Notes: generated from the letters alone by a model not told the origin. Numbered from the stretch's first letter, positions 1 through 10,808 are shown. The stretch is 21,826 nt of DNA from Mycocentrospora acerina (GCA_022701365.1 JAKUHH010000222.1:1-21826), one strand, 5' to 3'. Numbers and translations are program-made.

Positions 1-977
1 TCTCCTTGCAAAGCTCTTAAAACTTAAGTAAGTAGTAGCTCTTATAGCTGTTAAGAATAAGCAGGCAACGCATACTAATAATACAAGTCTTTATATAAGC
101 GTTAAAGTGCTTTAACTACTTAACTTCTAGCTTATTATTTATCTAGCTATTATTACTAACTGCAATTGCCTAGTTATGTAGGATATCCTTCTTCTTATAC
201 TAAGCAGATAGGTAATACTAGCTAGCAAAGATAAGGAACAGCAGGACTAACTAGCTAGCAGCGTTAATTGCAGCAATCGCTGTTACCTACTTACAATTAC
301 CTGGCTAAATAGCCTTTAGCCTGCCTCTTCTCTCTAACCCTGTTATAACAAGCTAAGTTATAATCTTGCCTATTATAAAGCCTGCCTTATTAAAGTTGTA
401 GACATCCTTATTACAGATACTGTACTTTGCCTTTATCTCCTCTATAAGCTTAAACTAGCTCTTAATTAGGGCTAGATCCTTGCATAGAGCTTACTGCCTA
501 TTATATGCTTAATTAAAACGCGTTGTAAGACTGTCTGTATGCTTAACAAAGTTGCGCAGCTAGTAGACACTAACCTAACTAGCGCTGCGCATAGCTAGAA
601 GCTTATTAGCTATATTATGTACAGCTGCGTACGTAGGCAAAAATCTACGTTAGTTAAGGTTAAGTATATAGCTAACTATTACCTGCTCCTCTTGCTAAGT
701 AAGCTTCCTTAAGTTAGGCTAGCAATCGCGTTAGGCAGGTCTACCAGCACGTTAGTAGTAGAGCGTCGCTTAAGAGACTTCAAACGTCCTTGCAGCACAT
801 TGCTTAGTCTAGATTTAATTTGTATTAAGAGCTAATATAGCAAGATTTATATTAGCCTTACAATAGGCGCGTAGAGAAAGAGTTAGTAGAGTTATAATTA
901 ATTTAAGTGTAGAGGTGCGCAAAGTTAGTAGGGTGGCTCACTCGCTTGTACAGCTCACTCGCTTGTAAACTACGTTA
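1..977 (-). mobile_element. Fot1/pogo-like DNA transposon, RIP-degraded, 5' part only (cut by window start)
   Basis: The right end is a terminal inverted repeat ending in ACGTTA, matched in inverted orientation by the left end of the element at 8145. The transposase runs leftward from near 977 and is full of TAA/TAG stops. Read on the minus strand, around 280-410 it shows the pogo/Fot1 core pattern (FNKAGFIIG, then a PGN and an INA..-like block) that aligns with the copies at 5362-7231 and 8145-10012. The rest of the element lies outside the window. Insertion at TA is family knowledge; the TA at 976-977 fits. The element cannot code for an active transposase. Confidence 0.85.
936..969. repeat. 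Two tandem 17-bp subterminal repeats in the transposon end
   Basis: Two adjacent copies of GCTCACTCGCTTGTAMA lie about 8 bp inside the element end. The same arrangement, with different sequence, is found in the ends of the other Fot1-like copies here. It is probably a transposase binding site (inference). Confidence 0.8.
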
Positions 978-1478
978 TTACTAATTTTAACACAGTTTTG
1001 ATTACAATTGTTACTAGCAAATTTTGTCTTAGAATGAATTTACTGCTTTGAACTTTTTTTAAGATTTTTTCAGGTTAATTGTAATAGTTGTCACTGTTCC
1101 TTACCCACATGAAAGAGCTATACTTGTATATTTGAGTAGTTTTGAAAACCAGAAGGTGTCTCAATACTTATCTTGAAACTCGTTAGATTTGTTGATAGTG
1201 CCTTACATAGAGCAAACTTACTACATATAATTTCAGAAGATAGACTGTTTTGAATATACCAGAACATTTGCAAAATTAGCGGCCACTTGGCAGATCATCG
1301 TTCCGTGCCAAGATGCGAGAACGGGGTGAACACAGTCCTTATGATCACTCACCGCTTTACCTTTAACCTCTTAGCCCTGATCAGCTGTTCTGAAATCCTT
1401 GCAGATGCCTAGACAATATCACTAGACACAACACGCATTAAACAATTCAGTTTGCTTAGTCATAGCTGATAAAGGAGT
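978..1478. other. Intergenic, no gene seen
   Basis: AT-rich sequence without the strict RIP signature (TCA, TGA and TGG are present). No coding frame or RNA gene was recognised. It ends at the putative promoter of the dienelactone-hydrolase-like gene. Confidence 0.5.
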
Positions 1479-1484
1479 ATAAAG
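1479..1484 (+). promoter_or_regulatory. Putative TATA box of the dienelactone-hydrolase-like gene
   Basis: TATAAA lies 101 bp upstream of the chosen ATG at 1585, a plausible distance for a fungal TATA box followed by a short 5' UTR. Evidence is the motif and its position only. Confidence 0.4.
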
Positions 1485-1584
1485 CAGCAGAATGCTCTAA
1501 CAATTTAACATAGCATCTTCATAATTTACTCATTGATACATATTTATCTGAAAAACACTATTCAAAAAATTCACAGAAGTCAAA

Positions 1585-2492
1585 ATGTGGTCTTCCTGCA
1601 AATTATTCCTTAGTTTCTCTGGTCTAAACGCCGTGTTTGCAGCCGCAACTGCGTACCCTGCGCTTAAAGTGCGCAACGCCGGTGTTCCTGTAGGCATTTT
1701 GAAGAATGTGAGCGGCAGTATGATTTAAACCTGAATTCATCTAAATATCTCCTTACTGACTATATCGCAGTCCACATGTACCACTCCTACCCTCTAGGCC
1801 GCAACATCTCTACTCAGGCCATCCTGTACATAAGCGACATTACAGGCATCCCCCTCCTAGAAAATCGACTCCTTGCTGATTCTTTTGCCGCAAATGACTA
1901 CCTAGTTGTTATGCCAGACCTGTTTGCCGGCAATGCGGTGTCCGTTGAGAAGTTAGGTGCCAGCTTCGACCTAATCTCATTTTACGCTCGGCACCCTACC
2001 TCGGTTGTTGATCGTATCATCGACTCTACTATTAAGTATTTGCGCAGTGAGATGGGAGTTGAGAGGATTGGAGGTGTTGGTTATTACTTTGGCGGCAAAT
2101 TCGTGCCAAGATTTTTGAAAGAGGGTGGAATCGATATTGGATTTATTGCGCACCCGTATAGTATGACAGAGGAAGATATAAATGGTGTGACGAGACCAAT
2201 AAGTATTGCTGCTGGTAGTATGTATTCCTAATACTCCACTCAAATTAGATAAGGCAATGAGTCCTGTTTCTTGTGCTAACTTCGTAAAGCGCTTGACTCC
2301 GCATTCAATGCGACGGCCAAGTCTCACGCAGAAACTATTTTAAACTCGAACAATATCACTTTTCAGACGAGTCTGTACTTCGGTGCCCTCAACGGCTTTG
2401 CGGTTCGTGCTAATCAAAGCATTCCGGCACAGGCGTATGCGAAGCAAGCAAGCTTTGTTCAAGCTCTCATGTGGTTTAACTCGTGGCTGTAA
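1585..2492 (+). CDS. Dienelactone hydrolase family protein, secreted type, catalytic Cys and His replaced (possible pseudoenzyme or decaying gene)
   Basis: Model: join(1585..1717, 1771..2217, 2290..2492), 260 aa. Intron 1 (53 bp, GTATGA, branch CTGAC) and intron 2 (72 bp, GTATGT, branch GCTAAC) are canonical and keep frame. The ATG has an A at -3. Residues 1-23 look like a signal peptide (hydrophobic run ending in Ala residues). The core segment DITGIPLLENRLLADSF, then MPDLFAG, ARHPTSVVDRI and VGYxFGGKFVPRF, is the fungal dienelactone hydrolase (DLH) alpha/beta-hydrolase signature. Active members use Cys in GYCFGG, an Asp and a His in an HGF motif. Here Cys is Tyr150 (TAC, 2085-2087) and His is Asn228 (AAC, 2391-2393), while Asp196 is kept. 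Length is normal for the family and the frame is open after splicing, so the product may be made but should not hydrolyse esters or lactones. Cofactor, substrate and partners are unknown. The gene sits between RIP-degraded repeats. Confidence 0.85.
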
Positions 2493-2908
2493 AGAAGCTG
2501 AATGAGCTCAAAAGCGATAAAACATACAAGAAGAGGCGATAATAATATGAAGTAGTTGACAGTATATTGAAATCCCAAATGCATTCTTTTCTAACATGAT
2601 CTAAGATGTGAAAGATACATTTCACCGCCTACACTCACGGGAAAAACGTAGATACTCTACGAGACAACCCTTTGGAAATAAAAAGTGTAGACTTTTATGA
2701 TGATAGATATTTTGTATCGAAGAAAGTTAAATGCTTCTTACTGGCAAAGTCCGGAGGTCCGCTGCATTTAAAAGAACAGAAAAACTTGGTTTCTTTGATT
2801 TGCTTTCTATGCCAACAGATGTAAAAACAACAATTAAGATAGGGCAGCGCCTACAGCCGTTCGTAACGGGCCAAATACATAAAAGAAACCTAGTCCCCAA
2901 ATCCCTAA
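2493..2908. other. Intergenic or degenerate, no gene assigned
   Basis: Follows the hydrolase gene. A short open stretch around 2610-2825 on the plus strand reads plausibly as protein (VDFYDDRYFV, KCFLLAKSGG) but has no clear start and ends in a stop. It may belong with the coding-like region that follows, through an intron or a frameshift. I could not assign a family. Confidence 0.35.
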
Positions 2909-3325
2909 ACACACCAGTTTCACGTCACATATGACTTGCGCAGCTTCGAGAAGCACTTTGACCAGCTTAAGAATGGTGGCAAAGCTGAATTTTACTCTGT
3001 CAGTGTTGGATATTGCATCTACAACATCCACACCTCTGGCAAGAACCTTCGCTTCTATTGGATCGCTATTGATGGCGCCAAGGTACAAATCATGGCTACC
3101 AGTGCTGGTCGCACCAGCAGTACTGTTTTCGCTGAGCAACAAAATATCCTACGCTGTGAAGATAATTCCAGTTTTACCATCTTTCTCTGCCGTGATTCTT
3201 CTAAGCGTGCCGAAATTTTCAGCGAAATATGCATCTCCTCACGTCATGTCTGCCCTAGATTCCATCTGAGCACTTCGGCTTCAGCGATCTCTGAGAGGGC
3301 TAGTGGGGTCGCCATTTTGACCTAA
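2909..3325 (+). CDS. Unassigned coding-like region, probably a gene fragment
   Basis: This frame is open from after the TAA at 2906-2908 to a TAA at 3323-3325, with no in-frame ATG near its start, so it would need an upstream exon; an AG at about 2916-2917 could be a 3' splice site. Codons in the first 60 residues often end in C or G, as in a genuine fungal exon, with segments such as FEKHFDQLKNGGKAEFYSV and GKNLRFYWIAIDGAKV. The last third is Ser-rich and less convincing. The opposite strand is also open over 2834-3142, so the coding strand is not certain. No family recognised. Confidence 0.3.
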   Translation, partial: THQFHVTYDLRSFEKHFDQLKNGGKAEFYSVSVGYCIYNIHTSGKNLRFYWIAIDGAKVQIMATSAGRTSSTVFAEQQNILRCEDNSSFTIFLCRDSSKRAEIFSEICISSRHVCPRFHLSTSASAISERASGVAILT

Positions 3326-4384
3326 TAATAACTAAAAGTACAATCTAAACTTTTTTAGCGCGTAATAAAATTGTCTGATACATTCGCGAATGATCGAACA
3401 ATGACAATTATATGAAATTAAACTCTGTCTTCTTCTCAAAAACACTAGTTAAGCTACAACTAAGTTTATTTACCTATACTACCAAAACCTCAGCATAAAT
3501 TTGGTCTTTTGTATCGCAACTTAGCTGCCCCTTAAACAGCTCGTTGTTGGCGGGATTCACAAGTTAAATGAACATTACTCACAGTAATGCGATAAAATTA
3601 TAGACTTAAACCTATGATCTTGAATTTAACATATTTTTAAGTAATAAGAGGATTTCTCAAATGTCTATGATACTATGAAACCAACAGAGACATTAATTAA
3701 AGGCATGGGATAGGCTATAAGCTATACACTCAAGAATAAATTCCCCTCTTAGCACGATAAAACTTACGATATAGACTAGAGCTGATTGTAGAACGAGTTT
3801 GAGCTGATTCTAGCCTTAGAGCAGACATGTGGTGAGAAATCTTTATTAAGTGAAGAAGCGCATACTAGGTATACTATTGCTTTAACAGTTTACCTTTATA
3901 GCGACTGTAGAACTTTGTACAGTCTTAATGCAGTCCTCATCGCTAATTTGTTATCCTAAACTTCATTCAGTTAGGTGCACAATCGTGTAAGAAAAAATTA
4001 ACAACTTGTTGGCACTTAGGTGCTGATATAATTTTAATACATAAAGTGGATTCTAGCCCTCCAAATAAATTTCAGTTCATGCTGATAGGCCATAAAATAA
4101 ATTAGAAAATTATTCATTTTAATCAGTGTCATGACCACATTTCTTAAAATCAAAACTACGAAACACTAGAAACGTTACTAACTTTTAGAAAGAATTAAAC
4201 TGTAAAAGAACTTGCTTTTAGCTATGAAATAGAAACTCAAAGTCATTTACTTTAATTTCTCTTCTCATCACAGCATGCATTATAATTATCAACAGAGTTT
4301 TGCATTGCATAGACCTTGTGCGCAACTTAGGCATTGCCTGTCTTATTACCTAAACTGACGAACTGAAATCACTTGCAGAGTTAC
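3326..4384. other. AT-rich intergenic, no gene seen
   Basis: No long frame, RNA gene or element end was recognised. TCA, TGA and TGG occur regularly, so this stretch does not carry the strict RIP signature of the neighbouring relics. Confidence 0.5.
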
Positions 4385-5330
4385 TAGTAGCCCCATCGCT
4401 ATCCTTTAAGCGTCGCCCTCTGCTTCTAAAAGCGGCAATAGGCATCTTGCTAAACATGCTAGTACTGTTGCTAGAGACGTTTAAACAGGCTGTAGAGATC
4501 TTTAGAGAGCATATTATAGAACCTATGGCTTAGAGGAAGGAACTAAAGGATGTAATAATAGTACTAAATGCAGACACACTAAGTATTAGGCGTAGGGTAG
4601 AGAGACAAAATGCAATAAGAGCAACATTTGTAATAACAACAGTCTAGAAAAGAAGATTCAAGGTTATTCTTATTATGTTCTATGAGGACACTTCTCTAAT
4701 AAATTATTTCTTTAAGGCTTCTGTAGGTACATATTAGGTATTACAAAAACTAGGTTAGTGTTGTAAACCTTACTGCTTAGTATGTTTTGCTTAATGCAGA
4801 TAACTATGCAGACAAGGGCAGCAGCAACTGCAAATCCTCATAGCATAAAGACTCTGCATAGTTGCATTTTACAGGTATTAGGCATTTGCAGTCCCTAAGT
4901 CTGCAACAGAGTTTAGATTTTACAATTTTTAAGATTGTGCCTTCATGTAACTTACGCAAGAAAGTAGCAGCAATAACATTCACGTATTAGAAATAGAATT
5001 ATTAATTGTAATAGCAAGTGATGCTTTGAAGCCAAAGGGTCAACTATTCCATATACTAGCAAGAGATCCCTAATTAGCTTCAAAATTCAGTTAGCAGTTG
5101 AAGATCAAGCTAATAGAGAAGACCACTATCTAGTTAGCAATAAGGATAACAAAGACAAGCAGTGTAACTTAGACACCTTAGAAGATAAAAATAAAGTAGT
5201 AAAAAAAAGAGAGAGGTAAATTTAACAAAGCTATGTGCGAGAAGCTGCATAACAAAGATAATGTAAACTATGTAATATAGGATTAGTAAGGTATTAAGCA
5301 ATAGAGATGGTGTCTGCAAATTGGCTCCAC
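4385..5330. mobile_element. RIP-affected repeat relic, family not identified
   Basis: Most CA occurs as ACA/GCA and most TG as TGT/TGC, like the transposons around it, but exceptions rise after about 4900, so the mutation is partial. Plus-strand reading gives broken coding-like pieces around 4400-4680 (Arg- and Leu-rich, interrupted by TAG) and a Lys-rich piece ending about 5219. No terminal repeat, target duplication or transposase motif was found. It may be an old truncated element; orientation is uncertain. Confidence 0.4.
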
Positions 5331-5361
5331 CTCACTTTTTCTAAGATCACTAGATTAAGAG

Positions 5362-7231
5362 TAACGTACCTCACAGGCGAACAGCGCACACAGGCAAGCG
5401 GCGCACTTTTGCTAAGACTATATTAAAACCTGCCCTATTATAGCCTAAAACACTACACTCTAGCCCTGCAAAGTACAGGATAGCGTATATTATTATTTAG
5501 AGACTACTTCTATATTATTCTTATATGTTTAAGCATTATGTCTAGTCTTATTGCACTGTCTACAGCGCCTTTAGGTTAGCTTAGCCTTATTAGCACACAC
5601 TTGCTTCTTTGCCTTCTTCCTGTTACTATGCGCCCTAAACTCTTTTAGAGTAGTTAGTTACTACTTATTTTTAACTATTAGAGTCTCTTCTGCTTTAACT
5701 TATTTTCTTTTATATAATTTATATTGTATAGCAGCCTTATTAGCTGCTTAAAGCTTAGCAATTTCCTGTTAAGCTAATACTAGCTTATGCGTAATAATAG
5801 CTGCCCCCTTTAAGACCTTCTTAAATACTTTAACTAAAGAGGTTAGTAAGCTATTTATATACCTCTAAATCCTTGTCTTTATAAGTATTAATTATAATCT
5901 AAGTTCTAGAGTATTACTAAGAGTTTATAACTGCTATAGCTTATTATTAAGAGAAAACAGTAGTAATAAAGTATGCAGCTTTACATTAAGGGCTATTATA
6001 ACCTGTTATAGGTTAAATAAGACTAGTCTAGCGCTTTAGAACCTTCTTTAGATATTACTAAGAGTTATTGCATTATTATAGGCTGCTTTAAAGTATAGTA
6101 GGAACTCTATCTTTATAATATAGTTAATCTAGTTATAGATAAGCTTTTTAGCTTAGCGCCTATATAACTTCTTTAAAAAGGCAAAACAATCTATATTAAG
6201 TAGCTGCAGGAGGTGCAACAAGTACAGAAGTATGTATAAAGTAATAATCTTGCTATCTTTGCAGTATTACTAGAGTTCTAGAGAATTATAGCTCTTATAA
6301 CTATTAATAACTAGCAGACAGTAGGTCCTAATAGTATACTCCTTTATATATGCATTAAAGTGCTTTAACTACTCTAGACTAAGCTTATTAGTAGTCTAGC
6401 TGTTATTAGAGACTGCAAAAACCTAGTCTAGAGGCAGATCCTCCTCCTAGTACTTATTAGATAAGTAATTATAGGCCTAGAAGATAATAAAGGGCAGAAT
6501 AGCTTATCCTGTAGCATTAATGCCTTATATAACTGTTATCTACTCTTAGTTACCTAGCTAAATTACTTTTAGCTATCCTTGTCTCTCTAAAGCTATAACA
6601 ACTGCTCTTAGAGATATCTAGCCTATTATAAAGCCTATCTTATTAAAGTTATATATATTATTATCTTAGATGCTATACTTAGCTTTAATATTAGTTACTA
6701 GGCTAAACTAGCTTTAAATAACTCTAGCATCTTTACAGAGGGCTCTCTTGTAGTTATACTTATAATTAAACTTTACTATAAGCTCTAGTTAACATTTAAT
6801 AAATGTACTAGGCTAGTTTAGGCTAATATAGCCTATTCTGCGCTTAATGCATAGAGAATTAGCTATAGCAGCTACATCTGCTAGGCAAAGGGGAAATCCT
6901 TGCACAACTAGCTTAAGTATATAATTAACAATTACCTGCTTCTTCTTAGGGTCTAACTTTTATAAGTTAGCAATAGAATTAGTATATAAAGGTTGTCTAG
7001 CGCGTTATTAGTATAGTGTAGATTTAGCAACTATATAGATAGCAGCAACATATTAAACAGAGAGATTTATATCTTTTTTAAGAGCCTAAAGCACAAGCTA
7101 CATTTGCGCCTTATTTAACACATTAAACTGTTGCTGTTAAGGAGGCATTAGTATGTAATATAAAAGTTATTATAGTCTTAGCAAAAGTGCGCCGCTTGCC
7201 CGTGTGCGCCGTTCGCCTGTGAAGTACGTTA
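5362..7231 (-). mobile_element. Complete Fot1/pogo-like DNA transposon, RIP-inactivated
   Basis: About 1.87 kb, bounded by 61-bp terminal inverted repeats (5362-5422 and 7171-7231) that differ at about three positions and start with TAACGT, consistent with a TA target duplication. The minus strand encodes a pogo/Fot1 transposase ruined by TAG/TAA stops. Recognisable blocks are IYNFNKIGFIIG, INATG..ILPFIIF, HFNAYIKEYTIRTY and, near 5500-5570, a C-terminal CCHC-like knuckle with one Cys changed. All three catalytic Asp positions expected in this family read as Asn (NFNKIGF, LLVINSYKSY, LNIDCF). Dead copy of a cut-and-paste element. Size and organisation resemble fungal Fot1 relatives; a closer family name is not claimed. 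Confidence 0.9.
5372..5405. repeat. Two tandem 17-bp repeats in the left terminal inverted repeat
   Basis: CACAGGCGAACAGCGCA is followed directly by CACAGGCAAGCGGCGCA. The mirror image is present in the right end. The period equals that of the other Fot1-like ends in this window. Confidence 0.8.
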
Positions 7232-7571
7232 GTGCTTATCATCTAGTTCTTAATGTAAGAAGAGGAGTTATATCTACTAATAACACCCATCTTTGCACCT
7301 AAGAGAGCGAAATTATTTTATATAAAATCTTTGTAATTGAAGATTTCGCAGACTACAGATTATAGCAATTGCAATACTGATAGTAGGTGGGACAGCAAGC
7401 AGGCAGAACAAATCTTTAAGACACTTGCTACAGATTATGTCTGTGACATTACTAGCAGCAGTCTATTGCAAGATAAGCTTTAATGTAAAGGTGACAAAAA
7501 CCAGCAAATTAAGAGCTACAACTGTAGTAAAGCACGAGATAAAGTTAATCTTATCCTAAAACAGTCTAATT
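7232..7571. other. Short spacer between transposon relics, nothing recognised
   Basis: Contains some TCA, CCA and TGA, so it is less mutated than the elements on either side. No frame or repeat end was recognised. Confidence 0.4.
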
Positions 7572-8144
7572 CAACTTTTTTAACAAGCGAGCTGTCTATA
7601 CAAGTAAGCAGTCTACCTAACTAACTTTAAATACCTCTCTTAACCTAATGTACACTAGTTTTATGCTGTAATCTTTAAGCACATTTAAATAAAGTTAAAT
7701 TTTAGCTTCTAATTTTAGCTCTCTATATAGATTTAATTTTAACTAAGCATCATACTACAATGATATTTAAAGTATTTTAAATGACTCTCTGCTGCTAATG
7801 CGTTAGGAAGCCTACTTATTGTAATTCCTAGCTTAAATAAAAGAAACTTACTTAGGTACTAAAGTAGGTAATCATTAGATTTACACTTAACTTAGATACA
7901 TGTAGAATTGCGCCTCTTTTTATTACCAAATATAATACAGCTAATAAAGTGCTAGCTATACATAGCCATAGTTAGATTAGTGTCCAGCAGCCATATGAAT
8001 TTATTAAGTATATAGATAGTCATACAATTATTTAAATAAGGTAAATAATCAGCAGCAAGCTTTATATAAAGCTCTAGTCTTAATTAAGAGCTAGTTTAAG
8101 CCTGTAGAAGAGATAGAGGTAAAGTACACAATCTATAATAAAGA
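7572..8144 (+). mobile_element. 5' part of a Fot1-like transposon, interrupted by the next element
   Basis: The left end has the 17-bp double repeat (ACAAGCGAGCTGTCTAT, ACAAGTAAGCAGTCTAC) followed by ACTAACTTT, as in the related copies. The remaining sequence is homologous to the N-terminal part of the transposase of the partial copy at 1-977 (read on its minus strand) and stops after 573 bp, at the point equivalent to the codons before the first catalytic motif. The neighbouring element begins there, at a TA. The missing 3' part is not found as such after 10012; see the finding on recombination. Confidence 0.75.
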
Positions 8145-10012
8145 TAACGTAGTTTATAAGCATGTAAGCTGTATAAGCAAGTAAGCCACCCTACTAACTT
8201 TGAGCACCCCTAAACTTAAATCTATTATAACTCTACTAACTCTATCTCTACACGTCTATTAGAAGGTTTATATATATCTTATAATGTTAAATCTAGACTT
8301 AGAAATATTCTACAAGGACATCTACAGTTTCTTAAACAGCATTCTACTACTAATACGCTAGTTAATCTAACTGATAAAATTGGTAGCCTAACTTAAGGAA
8401 GCTTACTTTGTAAGAGAAGCAGATAATATTTACCTAAATACTTAACTTTAACTAATATTGAATTGCGCCTATATATACAGCTATATATAATATAGCTAGT
8501 AAGCTTCTAGCTATTTAAAGTGCTAGTAAGGCTAGTATCTACTAGCTAGACAATTACATTAAGTGTATAGGCAGTATTATAATATAATCTAATTAAGTGT
8601 ATAATAAATCGGAAGCTCATTATAAAGATTAGGCTTAAAATAGAATCTAGTTTTAACTTGTAAAAGAAATAAAAGATTAAAACAGTTTTTTTTAAAAAGA
8701 AGATTTCTAAAACTTTTATAAAATAGGTTTTACAATATGGAAGATTATAATACAGCTTATAATAATACAGTAAGAGAGAAGAGGCAGGCTGAAGGCTATC
8801 TAGCTAAGTAATTATAAGTAACTAATAGTAAATACTGCAATTAACATTACTAGTTAATTAGTTATAGTATTTCTTATTTTTTTAAAGCTAATACTACGTA
8901 TCTGCTTTATACAATAAGAAGAATGTCTTATATAACTTAGTAATTTAAGTTAATAACAATAGCTAAGTAAATAATAAGCTAGATATAAGGTAGCTAAAGC
9001 ACTTTAATACTTATACAGAGACTTATCTTATTACATATAATACTTTTTTTTTTCTAAAATATCTATAAGAGCTACTACTCTTTTAAGTATTAAAAGCTTA
9101 TTAAAGAGAATAATACTTACATCCATTCTACACTACCTTATTTATCTTACTTGTTATAGCTACTTAATATTAGCTGCTTATTATAACTAAAGTATATATA
9201 GAGCAATAAGATTAAGAGCTAATCTATTACTATTTTACTATTTTAATAAGCTTAAGTTCTTGATAATATTTAAAGTAGTGTATAGTTAATTATTTACTTT
9301 AGCTAATATCTACTCAGCATATTAAATTACATGTCTTGTGCCTCTCTTACTTAACATTATACTATAAATGCTTTATATTTAGCTATAAATACCTACTCTA
9401 CTAAATGTTACAGAGGCTTATAAGAGGCTTATACACTAAGTAATATATATAAGCTTAAGGCTTAATTAATGCTTAGATATAATTAAATACAGCAGCCTAG
9501 AAGCTTCTTACTTACTTTAATAAGTAAAGAAACCAAGTAGCTTAAAAATGTATTAAAGATAATAATGCTTTCTACTAAGCTAATATATAATTAGATTACT
9601 AAACTTAAAAAAGCTAATACAGCAGTATTTAGGGAAAGTAGTGTAAAAAAAGAAAATATAAAGTAAAGAGTTTTAATAGAAGTACTAAAGAAGATATAAT
9701 TACTTAGTAAGAGGCTACTTAGCAGATTACTTATAAAGAGTGTTAAAGAGGAGAGCACATAGGCCTTAGCTGCTAGGCTCTAGCATATTGCAGTAGATGC
9801 AGAGAGACTAGGCACAACTTACGCATGTGTAAAAAAGATCATCTAGATACTACTTAATATATTACAGTACTATCTATGTTTTAGGTTATCTATGTTATAG
9901 ATTATCTATGTCATAGATTATCTTATTACTAAGTTGCGCACCTTTAAAAGTGATTAAAGTTAGTTGGGTAGACGCCTTGCTTGTATAGACGCCTCGCTTG
10001 TCAAACACGTTA
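8145..10012 (+). mobile_element. Fot1/pogo-like DNA transposon, RIP-inactivated, possibly recombinant
   Basis: Begins TAACGT and ends ACGTTA, 1868 bp, nearly the same length as the copy at 5362-7231. Plus-strand translation is full of stops but follows the other copies (for example FYKIGFTIWKI and ERRGRLKAI around 8720-8810). The left end matches the end of the element at 1-977 (…CCACCCTACTAACTTT), whereas the right end matches the left end of the fragment at 7572 (…TCTACC-AACTAACTTT). The two ends of this element are thus more like those of other copies than like each other. Non-functional. Confidence 0.85.
9872..9919. repeat. Three tandem 16-bp repeats
   Basis: Units start ATCTATGT and read ATCTATGTTTTAGGTT, ATCTATGTTATAGATT and ATCTATGTCATAGATT. 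They lie near the 3' end of the transposase region of the element, about 90 bp before its right end, and may be a local expansion. Confidence 0.7.
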
Positions 10013-10808
10013 ATATGTCCGCCTTAACATATTAAGACTTTGAACAGAGATGACTAATTAAGCCTTCCAAAATTTCTAACAGCGGTTCTGAGATTGAAAA
10101 TGTCTTAAAACGATAAATTAACATTTAAATAGTGTACTCAACTAATTTTCAAAGGGAAAGGTCAATTATTGTTCGAACGAATGGAAGCATTCAGTAATGT
10201 GATTACCTTTGTTTTGGACTAGACTGAGGACAAGCAGAGCAAGTAGCATTGCTCCACTTATTTAACATTTTAAATCACTAATTATACCTTAGTTTAGTCT
10301 ACCTATCAGCTTCTAAGTTATATTACGTCAAAGTTAGTTTAACTCAACGAAACAACAACTTTCTAACTTGTTAGCTTCTCTGTCTACAGATAATATTCTT
10401 GTTCTTTATCCTCAAATTTGCGCACTGTATACAGATCCTTGTTACTAGACTCAGCAAAACCATAAGCAGACGTAAGGTACAGCAACTGATCATTTTTTAA
10501 GTATGAGCGATTTAAAAAGGGGCTAGAAGAGACACAAAACTAGACCAATCCTAAATAGTATAAACGATCTTTCTCCACATGCCCTGTCACCCCCGCACTG
10601 TAAGCGACACATCAAATTATAGTAGCTCTTTATTGGCATCCCTTTCAGCTCGCCCTAATACTTCTTTTGAGGAAGGACAACAGAAACTCACTCCACTTGG
10701 AGTACAAACAGCTGAAATCAATTTTTGAAACTGTAAAGAGGCCTTTCAGCAACAGACACGTTCATGCCTCAACTGTGAAGGATTCAGCCACTAGTACGCT
10801 GTTGAGTT
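10013..10808. other. Intergenic, no gene assigned
   Basis: Not strictly RIP-mutated (TCA, TGA and TGG are present). A 73-codon open frame starting at 10667 runs into the transposon at 10839 and is not supported as a gene. If the inserted elements are removed, this frame continues for only about 16 codons past the insertion site before a stop. No RNA gene or conserved motif was seen. Confidence 0.45.

Noticed and set aside
5134..5319. 61-codon hydrophobic minus-strand frame
   Set aside because: Leu/Tyr-rich translation of AT-rich, RIP-affected DNA; composition artefact rather than a membrane peptide.
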